A stretch of DNA of 64,000 nucleotides, taken from NCBI RefSeq assembly GCF_014192275.1, contig NZ_JACHXR010000001.1, positions 558,001 through 622,000 of the forward strand. Reading direction: 5' to 3'. Within the stretch, counting starts at the first letter, position 1. Each line of letters opens with the position of its first letter. Below the pieces are notes generated by a model. That model did no database searches. It saw only the letters and a list, made by a program, of their open reading frames with translations, and was not told where the DNA came from. Of this stretch, positions 29,754 through 39,737 are shown piece after piece. Origin of the DNA: Halomonas stenophila. GTDB taxonomy: Bacteria > Pseudomonadota > Gammaproteobacteria > Pseudomonadales > Halomonadaceae. A program made the translations under genes and the position numbers.

Positions 29754-30619
29754 GCGCTATGCCGACCGTGTGCAACTGTTGGTCGACATCCTGCCCATGT
29801 TGGGGCGGGACCCGCGCTTCGCCTTGAAGGGTGGGACGGCGATCAACCTATTCGAGCACGATCTGCCCCGGCTGTCGGTGGACATCGACCTGGCATGGCT
29901 GCCGGTACATGATTTCAACCAGGATTCAGCCCTCATCGCCGACTCGCTGGAGACATTGGCTGGCCTCCTGCGGGCTCCCCCGCTTCGGTTGCAGGTGCAG
30001 CTATCGCGTAGCCGGGGGGGCCGGGGTATTACCCGACTGGTGGTCAGCCGCGATCGTGCACGCGTACAGATCGAGACTTCACCGGTAATGCGCGGGACTG
30101 TGCAGCCAGGTTCTCGCATTCGCTGACCTCTATGCAGGCAAGCTGTCGGCTGCGCTGTCGCGGCAGCATCCGCGCGATCTATTCGATATCGGGTTGCTGC
30201 TGCAGGATGAACGGGCGGACGCCACGCTATGGCGCACCTTCCTGGTCTACCTGACTTGCAGCCCCAAACCCGCTTGGGAAATGCTGGCGCCACGAGAGCC
30301 CGAGAATTTCGAGGCGATATTCAATACCCACTTCAGAGGGATGACCGCCGTGCCGGCGAGCACGAACGGTCTCCTGGAGACTCGAGCCCAGCTATTGGCG
30401 TGGATTTCTGGCTGGCTGGATGAATCGTCTCGCGATTTCCTGCGATCCGTGGAATCCGAACAACCGGATTTCGGGCTGATCGGATTGCCTCAGGCGCAGG
30501 CGTTACCCGGGGTGCGTCGCAAGCTACACAACCTGTCCCGCCGTTCACGGGCCAAGCGGGAGGCCGATAAGCTGGAGTTGGAGCGGATGCTGGCGCAGGT
30601 GGCTGAGCGAGTAACTTGA
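29737..30619 (+). pseudogene. AbiEii-type nucleotidyltransferase toxin, frameshifted with internal deletion
   Basis: The N-terminal part (from ATG 29737) has the nucleotidyltransferase core FALKGGTAINLFEHDLPRLS and VDIDLAWLPV and runs to RVQIETSPVMRGTVQP, then leaves frame at about 30105 and stops at 30126. The homologous continuation FADLYAGKLSAALSRQHPRD starts at 30119 in another frame and runs to 30619. Between the parts some 20-25 residues expected in family members are missing. So a deletion plus frameshift has probably inactivated the toxin. A sequencing error alone would not explain the missing residues. Confidence 0.75.
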
Positions 30620-30768
30620 GATATGCCGCGGCAACTGTTCCGAGGTAGTCGCAGTGCCTGGGCAGCTGTCTGGTGGGAGAGCGAGCGTCGAGGGGCTTAT
30701 CACCAGTGCCCCCTATTGTGGCGTGGCTCGGGTATCCTCCCGCTGCCGATCGATGAAGGCGGCAAGAT

Positions 30769-30797
30769 CCAGGGCGGTCATCTGTTGACCGCCCTGG
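30769..30797. terminator. Hairpin 3' of the arylamine N-acetyltransferase gene
   Basis: Perfect 12-bp stem CCAGGGCGGTCA/TGACCGCCCTGG with a 5-base loop, 13 bases after the minus-strand stop. There is no T-run, so it may stabilise the mRNA end or act with Rho. The rest of 30620-30809 holds no gene. Confidence 0.5.
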
Positions 30798-30809
30798 CGC
30801 AGTGGCTGG

Positions 30810-31964
30810 CTAGGCTTCCTCTGCGGGTTCCGTATCACTCGCGACGGCTTGCTGGATCGCCGACCGCCACGCCGGCTGGACGGGCAGGGAGAAGGTCTCC
30901 CGCAGCGTCGCCTCGATACCGTCAACGTCCAGCGTCTGCCGATGGATTTCCCCATCCGGCCGGCGAATGGTCAGGCGGTCGTTCAGCAAGGTGAATCGCC
31001 CCGCCGAGGTCGTCCTGGCCACCATCAGCGAGCGCTTGAACGGCGAGCCTGGATGGGTGGCCGTATACCAGTTGAACGGCTCGAAGTCGGCGGCCAGCTG
31101 CGGCTCGGTGGAGAGCTCGTACAGCGACCACCATGGGTCGCTGGACCGAGACTGGACCATCAGGCTGTCCCCGAAGGGGAGCACCCGGAAGGTCTCGTGC
31201 CGGGTGGCCTGGGGAGTCACGGTGTCCATGCGCAATGGCGCCGACGGCCCCCACCCGCCGAATCCCACGTCGACCAGCCATGGTACGGCGTCGATCGTCA
31301 CTCTCAAGGCCATGTGGGATCTCGGCATCGGGGCTGCACCGGGCGGCTGCCCCCAGCGGACACGGGCGATGAGGCCATCGACCTCGAATCCCATCGCCAT
31401 CAGCACGCGTTTCATCAGTCCGTTCTGCTCGTAGCAGTAGCCGCCTCGCCCGGAGGCGATCAGCTTCCGGTCGACCGCGACCGGATCGAGGTCGACGCCG
31501 TGTCCGAGCAACACGTCCAGGGCCTCGAACACGATGGCGGCCGAATGCAGCTCCACCAGCGAGTGCAACGTTTTCAGCGTCGGCGTGCGCGGCCCCCGGT
31601 AGCCGATACGCTGGCAATACGCATCCAGGTCCACCGGCGGCGCGCAAGGGCCATCCTCCAGGGCGGAGAGGATCTGCCACGCTGCTCGCGGCGCAAAGGT
31701 GTCGAGCAGACGGACGTAAGGGTTCTGCGCCGAGTAGACCCGTTTCAGCCGATCCTTGATCCGCGCCGGTATCCCTCTTCCGAAGGCGATCAGGTCGAAC
31801 CCATCGGCGTGATAGCGGACTTCGGCAGCCTCCGGCTCCACCGTCCCGGTGACCTGAAGACCGGCGTCGGCGAGTTCGGCGCACACCGTCTCCATCACCT
31901 CCTGGGCACGCCCGAGGACCAATACCCGGACACCGCCATGCCCCGTTATCGTGAAATCACTCAT
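30810..31964 (-). CDS. Arylamine N-acetyltransferase with extra N-terminal Rossmann/receiver-like domain
   Basis: 384 residues. The C-terminal ~275 are a NAT acetyl-CoA-dependent transferase with the complete triad: Cys177 in GRGGYCYEQNG, His217 in PRSHMAL, Asp232 in LVDVGFGG. The first ~105 residues (VRVLVLGRAQEVMETVCAEL, GFDLIAFGRGIPARIKDRLK) look like a small alpha/beta domain of Rossmann or receiver type not found in ordinary NATs. The start overlaps the FMN reductase stop as ATGA, so the pair forms one operon under the SoxR-type promoter. The role may be detoxification of aromatic amines or redox-cycling drugs. Confidence 0.83.
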   Translation of the reverse strand: MSDFTITGHGGVRVLVLGRAQEVMETVCAELADAGLQVTGTVEPEAAEVRYHADGFDLIAFGRGIPARIKDRLKRVYSAQNPYVRLLDTFAPRAAWQILSALEDGPCAPPVDLDAYCQRIGYRGPRTPTLKTLHSLVELHSAAIVFEALDVLLGHGVDLDPVAVDRKLIASGRGGYCYEQNGLMKRVLMAMGFEVDGLIARVRWGQPPGAAPMPRSHMALRVTIDAVPWLVDVGFGGWGPSAPLRMDTVTPQATRHETFRVLPFGDSLMVQSRSSDPWWSLYELSTEPQLAADFEPFNWYTATHPGSPFKRSLMVARTTSAGRFTLLNDRLTIRRPDGEIHRQTLDVDGIEATLRETFSLPVQPAWRSAIQQAVASDTEPAEEA

Positions 31965-32512
31965 GTCACAGCCTCCTGATAAGTGTGGGCCTGACGGGCA
32001 TGTGCCAGGGCGTTCGCCCACCATTGCAGGCGTGCCAGGAGCGTCTTCATGGCGCGGGACGGGCGTTCCGGTTCGATCATGGCGCCGTCCTCATCGAACT
32101 GGCTCCACACGTTGGGCAGAATCACCGCGTCGCGAAGCCCCACGGCGTGCAGCTCCGCGAATACCCCACGCAACTGCTCCACGGCGCGAATGCCGCCGGA
32201 AGCCGCACCGTAGGAGACGAAGGCCACCGGCTTCGCCTGCCATTCCCAGAAGTGGCTGTCGATCAGGCTCTTCAGGGCACCGGGAAAGGAGTGGTTGTAC
32301 TCGGGGGTGACCACGATGAAGCCATCGGCGGCGTTCAGCTTGTGGTCGTGGGCGCCCTCGTCCTCGGCGTCTCGCCCCGCAGGGTCTATGACGTCGACGG
32401 CGAAGGCCTGCCACTCGCTCAGCTGGCTCTTGACCCAGCTCACCACCGTATCGGCCATACGGCCATCACGCACGCTGCCGTAGATGACGGCGATTCGGAT
32501 CTTCTCTTGCAT
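31961..32512 (-). CDS. NADPH-dependent FMN reductase / quinone reductase-like flavoprotein
   Basis: A 183-residue flavodoxin-like protein. IRIAVIYGSVRDGRMADTVV is the FMN phosphate-binding start; VTPEYNHSFPGALKSLIDS is the family signature and FVSYGAASGGIRAVEQLR the flavin loop. Such enzymes reduce quinones, azo dyes or flavins. It is first in the operon behind a SoxR box and divergent from soxR, so it is probably induced by redox-cycling compounds. Confidence 0.88.
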   Translation of the reverse strand: MQEKIRIAVIYGSVRDGRMADTVVSWVKSQLSEWQAFAVDVIDPAGRDAEDEGAHDHKLNAADGFIVVTPEYNHSFPGALKSLIDSHFWEWQAKPVAFVSYGAASGGIRAVEQLRGVFAELHAVGLRDAVILPNVWSQFDEDGAMIEPERPSRAMKTLLARLQWWANALAHARQAHTYQEAVT

Positions 32513-32548
32513 GGCGTTCGACTCCTCTTGTGGGGATATGCAGGAGTC

Positions 32549-32579
32549 GTTTTAAGACCTCAAGTATTGTTGAGGTCAA
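32549..32579 (-). promoter_or_regulatory. SoxR-type promoter with SoxR box
   Basis: On the minus strand TTGACC and TAAAAC are separated by exactly 19 bases, the over-long spacer of MerR-family activated promoters. Inside lies the perfect inverted repeat GACCTCAA-GTATTG-TTGAGGTC (32556-32577), close to the known SoxR box CCTCAAG...CTTGAGG. It drives the FMN reductase/NAT operon and overlaps the soxR upstream region. Confidence 0.88.
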
Positions 32580-32629
32580 GGGCCGAATGGTAGATTCGTC
32601 GCATCATCCACTCGAGACGAGAGGCAGTC

Positions 32630-33082
32630 GTGGCTTCCCAGGGCAAGCGCAGGATCCGACGTGAGCTCAGCGTGGGGGAGGTGGCCAGCCGAAGCGGTGT
32701 CGCGATCTCCACCCTCCACTTCTACGAGGCCAAGGGCCTCATTCGAAGCTGGCGCAATCAGGCCAATCATCGGCGCTATTGCCGGGATGTGCTGCGCCGG
32801 ATCGCGGTCATCAAGGTGGCCCAGCGAGCCGGCATTCCCCTGGGGACCATCCGCGAGGCGTTGGCACAGCTACCGGATCAGCGGACCCCCACCGCCGAGG
32901 ACTGGCAAAGGCTCTCGGCCCAGTGGAAGGAAGAGCTCGACGCCCGCATTACCAAGCTCACCGAGCTCAGGGATCAACTCGGCGGTTGCATCGGCTGCGG
33001 GTGCCTGTCGATGGAGGACTGCCCGTTGCGCAACCCCTGGGACGAACTCTCGGAACGGGGCTCGGGCCCACAGCTACTGTAA
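32630..33082 (+). CDS. soxR: Redox-sensitive MerR-family activator
   Basis: A 150-residue MerR-family regulator. The helix-turn-helix is [20 protein letters not shown], followed by a dimerisation helix and a C-terminal [2Fe-2S] cluster motif C-x2-C-x-C-x5-C ([15 protein letters not shown]), diagnostic for SoxR. GTG start with a GAGAGG ribosome site. It is divergent from its likely target operon. No soxS is adjacent, in line with non-enteric bacteria where SoxR directly controls detoxification genes. Confidence 0.94.
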   Translation: MASQGKRRIRRELSVGEVASRSGVAISTLHFYEAKGLIRSWRNQANHRRYCRDVLRRIAVIKVAQRAGIPLGTIREALAQLPDQRTPTAEDWQRLSAQWKEELDARITKLTELRDQLGGCIGCGCLSMEDCPLRNPWDELSERGSGPQLL

Positions 33083-33164
33083 GCGGTCCACGACCCCCTC
33101 TTTTCCGCAACTCGCGACGCTGCCCTCGGCGGTGTCGCTCTCCCCGCAATATGATTTATTTCTG

Positions 33165-33192
33165 ATGTTCGAATACGCTCAGTAGCGAACAT
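33165..33192. promoter_or_regulatory. Candidate GlpR operator in the glycerol ABC importer promoter region
   Basis: Inverted ATGTTCG / CGAACAT with a 14-base spacer, about 230 bases before glpS in an AT-rich 340-base gap. GATGTTCGAAT here is identical to the glpD upstream motif and CGAACATTT to the glpK one. The remainder of the 33083-33421 gap shows no gene. Confidence 0.5.
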
Positions 33193-33421
33193 TTGTCTCT
33201 CGGCCGCGCCTTTCTAGCGCGGCAGGATGACGGCCTTGGACAAAAGTTCAATGTCGGCACAAAGATTTTTGAAAACAATGGATTAAACGATCATGTCCGG
33301 GATTTTTCACGGCGCGCTGCCCGTTTTCGGTTATTAACATTTGTGGCGGTATGCGAATCTCGGCTAGGGTTCCCTCAGTCGTTTCCGAATACCGTCAACA
33401 ACAACGAAAGCCGAGAACTGT

Positions 33422-34510
33422 ATGTCCCTGATCCTTGAAAACATCGATCGTGTGGTCGGCGGTGACACGCACATCGCGGGGGTGAGCCTCGAGCTCGAGC
33501 CCGGCTCCTTCAATGTGCTGCTGGGCCGCACCCTGTCCGGCAAGACCACGCTGATGCGCCTGATGGCCGGTCTCGACACCCCGACCCGGGGCCGGGTGCT
33601 GATGGATGGCGAGGACGTCACCGGCCGTTCGGTGCGCAAGCGCAACGTCTCGATGGTCTACCAGCAGTTCATCAACTACCCGAGCCTCAGCGTCTACGAC
33701 AACATCGCCTCGCCGCTCAAGCTGGCCAGGGTCGAGAAGCGCGAGATCGATCGGCGGGTCCGCGAGATCGCCGAGATGCTGCATATCGAGGCCTTCCTGA
33801 ATCGCCTGCCCCTGGAGCTGTCCGGCGGCCAGCAGCAACGCACCGCCATGGGCCGGGCGCTGGTCAAGGACGCCGATATCGTGCTCTTCGACGAGCCGCT
33901 GGTGAACCTCGACTACAAGCTGCGCGAGGAATTCCGCGAGGAGCTGCGCGCGGTGTTCAGCGAGCGCAACTGCATCGCCGTCTACGCCACCACCGAGCCC
34001 GCCGAGGCCCTGGCCCTGGGCGGCAACACCGCGGTGCTCCACCAGGGGCGACTACTGCAGTACGGTCGCACCGAGGATGTCTACCATCGCCCCCGGGACA
34101 TCCTGACCGCCGAGATGTTCTCCGAGCCGCCGATCAACATCGTCGACGGCATCGTCTCCGGCGCGGAGGTCACCTTCGACAGCCGCCTGCATTTCCCCAT
34201 CAACGACGACCTGCGCTCGCTGCCCCCCGGGGAATACCGCTTCGGCGTGCGGGCCTCGCACATCTCGCTCACCCGCCGGGCCGAGGACGACATCGAGGTG
34301 CCGATGATCGTCGACCTGGCCGAGATCAGCGGCTCCGAGACCTTCCTGCACGTGCACAACGAGAGCTTCCACATGACGGTGCATCTCGAGGGCGTGCACG
34401 AGTTCCCGGTCGACGCCTCCGTCACGCTCTACTTCCCGACCCACAAGGTCTATGCCTTCGACCGGCAGGGCGCCGTGGTGCATATCCCGACCCACCTGGG
34501 AGGCCTCTGA
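33422..34510 (+). CDS. glpS: Glycerol ABC importer ATPase 1
   Basis: A 362-residue sugar-type (MalK-like) ABC ATPase. The Walker A is GRTLSGKTT, slightly unusual in having T-L instead of S/G-C/A before SGKTT, with LSGGQQQR signature and VLFDEPLVNLD Walker B; the His-switch is replaced by Thr (YATTEPAEAL) instead of THD. These departures match the GlpS member of the GlpST pair of rhizobial glycerol importers. C-terminal OB-type domain from about residue 240. It overlaps nothing but is 1 base from glpT. Confidence 0.82.
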   Translation: MSLILENIDRVVGGDTHIAGVSLELEPGSFNVLLGRTLSGKTTLMRLMAGLDTPTRGRVLMDGEDVTGRSVRKRNVSMVYQQFINYPSLSVYDNIASPLKLARVEKREIDRRVREIAEMLHIEAFLNRLPLELSGGQQQRTAMGRALVKDADIVLFDEPLVNLDYKLREEFREELRAVFSERNCIAVYATTEPAEALALGGNTAVLHQGRLLQYGRTEDVYHRPRDILTAEMFSEPPINIVDGIVSGAEVTFDSRLHFPINDDLRSLPPGEYRFGVRASHISLTRRAEDDIEVPMIVDLAEISGSETFLHVHNESFHMTVHLEGVHEFPVDASVTLYFPTHKVYAFDRQGAVVHIPTHLGGL

Positions 34511-34511
34511 G

Positions 34512-35612
34512 ATGGCCGAGATCACCCTGAAGTCCCTGGCCCACACCTACCTCGCCGACCCCGGGTCGCCCGAGGACTACGCCATCCGCGAGATGAACCA
34601 CGTCTGGCACCAGGGCGGGGCCTATGCGCTGCTCGGGCCTTCCGGCTGCGGCAAGTCGACCCTGCTCAACATCATCTCCGGCCTGCTGGAGCCGTCGAGC
34701 GGTGACGTGCTGTTCGACGGCGAGCGGGTCAACGCCCTGCCGCCGGAGGCGCGCAACATTGCCCAGGTTTTCCAGTTCCCCGTCATCTACGACACCATGA
34801 CGGTCTACGACAACCTGGCCTTCCCGCTGCGCAACGTGAAGACCCCCGAGGCCCGGGTCCACGAGCGGGTGATGGAGGTCGCCGACGTGCTGGAGCTGAC
34901 GACCAAGCTCAAGCGCAAGGCCAAGAACCTCACCGCCGACGAGAAGCAGAAGGTCTCCATGGGCCGCGGGCTGGTGCGCGACGATGTCTCGGCGATCCTC
35001 TTCGACGAGCCGCTCACCGTGATCGACCCGCAGCTCAAGTGGAAGCTGCGCCGCAAGCTCAAGGAGATCCACCAGCGCTTCGCGATCACCATGGTCTACG
35101 TCACCCACGACCAGCTCGAGGCCTCGACCTTCGCCGACAGGATCGCCGTGATGTACGAGGGGCAGGTGGTGCAGTTCGGCACGCCCCGCGAGCTCTTCGA
35201 GACCCCCAACCACACCTTCGTCGGCTACTTCATCGGCAGCCCCGGCATGAACTTCCTCGATGTCGCGCTGCGCGACGGCCGGGTGATGGCCGGCGACACC
35301 GCCTTGGCGGTGGGGCAGGGCATGCGCCGGGCCATCGATGGCGCCCGCTCGAGCAACGTCAAGCTGGGCATTCGCCCCGAGTTCATCGAGGTCCACGAGA
35401 CCCCGGTGGAGGGCGGCATGGAAGCCAGCGTCGAGCACGCCCAGGACCTCGGCACCTACTCCATCGTCTACCTCAAGCTCGGTGACACCGCCCTCAAGGC
35501 GCGCATCGAGGAGGACCAGCCGACCCCGACCGGGCGCGCCTACCTGCGCTTCCCCGACGATCGCCTCGGCCTTTACGTCGACGAATACCGCGTGGAGATC
35601 GATCATGACTAA
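34512..35612 (+). CDS. glpT: Glycerol ABC importer ATPase 2
   Basis: A 366-residue MalK-like ATPase with normal Walker A GPSGCGKST, Walker B AILFDEPLTVID and His switch VYVTHDQLEA; the signature loop reads LTADEKQKVSMGRGL, a degenerate form of LSGGQ. Together with GlpS it probably forms an asymmetric ATPase pair. The name is that of the ABC component, not of the enterobacterial glycerol-3-phosphate antiporter GlpT. Its stop overlaps the next gene by 8 bases. Confidence 0.82.
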   Translation: MAEITLKSLAHTYLADPGSPEDYAIREMNHVWHQGGAYALLGPSGCGKSTLLNIISGLLEPSSGDVLFDGERVNALPPEARNIAQVFQFPVIYDTMTVYDNLAFPLRNVKTPEARVHERVMEVADVLELTTKLKRKAKNLTADEKQKVSMGRGLVRDDVSAILFDEPLTVIDPQLKWKLRRKLKEIHQRFAITMVYVTHDQLEASTFADRIAVMYEGQVVQFGTPRELFETPNHTFVGYFIGSPGMNFLDVALRDGRVMAGDTALAVGQGMRRAIDGARSSNVKLGIRPEFIEVHETPVEGGMEASVEHAQDLGTYSIVYLKLGDTALKARIEEDQPTPTGRAYLRFPDDRLGLYVDEYRVEIDHD

Positions 35613-36486
35613 AGTCCAGAACAACCGCGCCTGGTGGTTGATCCTGCCCATGCTGCTGCTGGTGGCCTTCTCGGCCATCATCCCGCTGATGACCGTGGTC
35701 AACTACTCGGTCCAGGACGTCTTCGACGCCAATACCCGCTTCTTCACGGGCACCGAGTGGTTCAGGGAGATGCTCAACGACCCGGCCCTGCAGGCGGCGG
35801 TGCTGCGCCAGTTCGCCTTCTCGCTGACGGTGCTGGCCATCGAGGTCCCGCTGGGGATCGGCATCGCCCTGCTCATGCCCAGGAAGGGCTGGCAGGCCTC
35901 GGCGGTGCTGATCCTCGTGACCATGCCGCTGCTGATCCCCTGGAACGTGGTGGGCAGCATCTGGCAGATCTTCACCCGCGGCGATATCGGCCTGATGGGC
36001 TGGAGCCTGCGCGAGCTGGGCTACGGCTACAGCATCACGGCGAGCCCGGTGGATGCCTGGGCGACCATCATCCTGATGGATGTCTGGCACTGGACGCCGC
36101 TGATCGCGCTGCTCTGCTACAGCGGCCTGCGCTCGATCCCCGATGCCTACTACCAGGCCGCGCGCATCGACCGCGCCTCCAGGTGGGCGGTGTTCCGCTA
36201 CATCCAGCTGCCCAAGCTGACCAACGTGCTGGTGATCGGCGTGCTGCTGCGCTTCATGCACTCCTTCATGATCTACGCCGAACCCTTCGTGCTCACCGGC
36301 GGGGGGCCCGGCAGCTCGACCACCTTCCTCAGCCAGTCGCTGACCACCATGGCCATCGGCCAGCAGGATCTCGGGCCCTCGGCGGCGTTCTCGCTGATCT
36401 ACTTCCTGATCATCCTGCTCGTCAGTTGGGTGTTCTACACCGCGATCATGAACATGCAGAAAGACAAGCAGGAAGGGGAGGCCTGA
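35605..36486 (+). CDS. glpP: Glycerol ABC importer permease 1
   Basis: A 293-residue permease of the MalF/UgpA type with six hydrophobic helices and the EAA motif YYQAARIDRASRWAVFRYIQ. The start MTKVQNNRAWWLILPML lies in the end of glpT. One base separates it from glpQ. Confidence 0.85.
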   Translation: MTKVQNNRAWWLILPMLLLVAFSAIIPLMTVVNYSVQDVFDANTRFFTGTEWFREMLNDPALQAAVLRQFAFSLTVLAIEVPLGIGIALLMPRKGWQASAVLILVTMPLLIPWNVVGSIWQIFTRGDIGLMGWSLRELGYGYSITASPVDAWATIILMDVWHWTPLIALLCYSGLRSIPDAYYQAARIDRASRWAVFRYIQLPKLTNVLVIGVLLRFMHSFMIYAEPFVLTGGGPGSSTTFLSQSLTTMAIGQQDLGPSAAFSLIYFLIILLVSWVFYTAIMNMQKDKQEGEA

Positions 36487-36487
36487 G

Positions 36488-37381
<894 letters not shown>

Positions 37382-37393
37382 GGAGGACACGCC

Positions 37394-37666
37394 ATGGAAT
37401 GGATGGTCTGGACCACGCCGACCATGCTCTTCTTCTCGGCCATCGCGGCCATGCTGGCCGGGATGACCGCCTGGGAAGTCGCCTCACCCTCGATCGAGCG
37501 CAAGGGCTTCCTGCCGATCGCCACCACGCGGGGAGACCGGCTGTTCATCGGCCTGCTCTCCGCCGCCTACATCCATCTACTGGTGGTGGGATTCACGCCA
37601 CTGAGTATCTGGATCGCCCTGGGCGCCTCCATCCTCTGGATGCTGGCGTTGATGCGCTGGGGCTGA
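37394..37666 (+). CDS. glpU: GlpU-like small membrane protein (DUF2160)
   Basis: A 90-residue protein with about three hydrophobic segments (PTMLFFSAIAAMLAGM, FIGLLSAAYIHLLVVGF, IWIALGASILWMLALM) and a short charged loop. It sits at the glpU position between the permeases and the binding protein, and has the DUF2160 look. Ribosome site GAGGA. Its biochemical role in glycerol import is unknown. Confidence 0.8.
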   Translation: MEWMVWTTPTMLFFSAIAAMLAGMTAWEVASPSIERKGFLPIATTRGDRLFIGLLSAAYIHLLVVGFTPLSIWIALGASILWMLALMRWG

Positions 37667-37713
37667 CAGCCACGCATGGAACCGAAGGTTCACGGACGAA
37701 CGACCATATCAAT

Positions 37714-37871
37714 CCAGGGCAATGCAATTGGTTATCGAGGGGGACGGGGACAGGTCGAAGAGGGGGTCCTACGCCAGGGACGGCGTCGGTAGCGCCCAGG
37801 GAAGGGTTCACAGCGCCCCCTCGCAGACCTGTCGACGGACCAGCCCCGTACGACCCGTACGAATAGCCCTG
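37714..37871. repeat. MITE-like repeat, copy R4 (inside the glycerol importer operon)
   Basis: About 158 bp between glpU and glpV: left end CCAGGGCAATGCAATTGG, core GAGGGGGTCCTACGCCAGGG, GGCGTCGGTAGCGCCCAGGG, TTCACAGCGCCCCCTCGCAG, right end TAGCCCTG. The mismatch GAGGAGG to GAGGGGG is compensated by CCTCCTC to CCCCCTC, so the stem is kept. It occupies nearly the whole gap before glpV. Confidence 0.75.
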
Positions 37872-37893
37872 CACAACAAACGAAGAGGTCAAT

Positions 37894-39633
<1,740 letters not shown>

Positions 39634-39737
39634 TCGGGCCCGCCGCTCGGCGGCGGGTAACGACACCCGTGTGAACGGTTGCCTGACCCGCTCGGTGCAC
39701 GCCGGGCGGGGCCCCTTGCTTCCACGAAGGGCCAGAC

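Noticed and set aside
30623..30994. A 123-residue frame after the AbiEii remnant
   Set aside because: It overlaps the NAT gene on the opposite strand and a terminator-like hairpin; no ribosome site.
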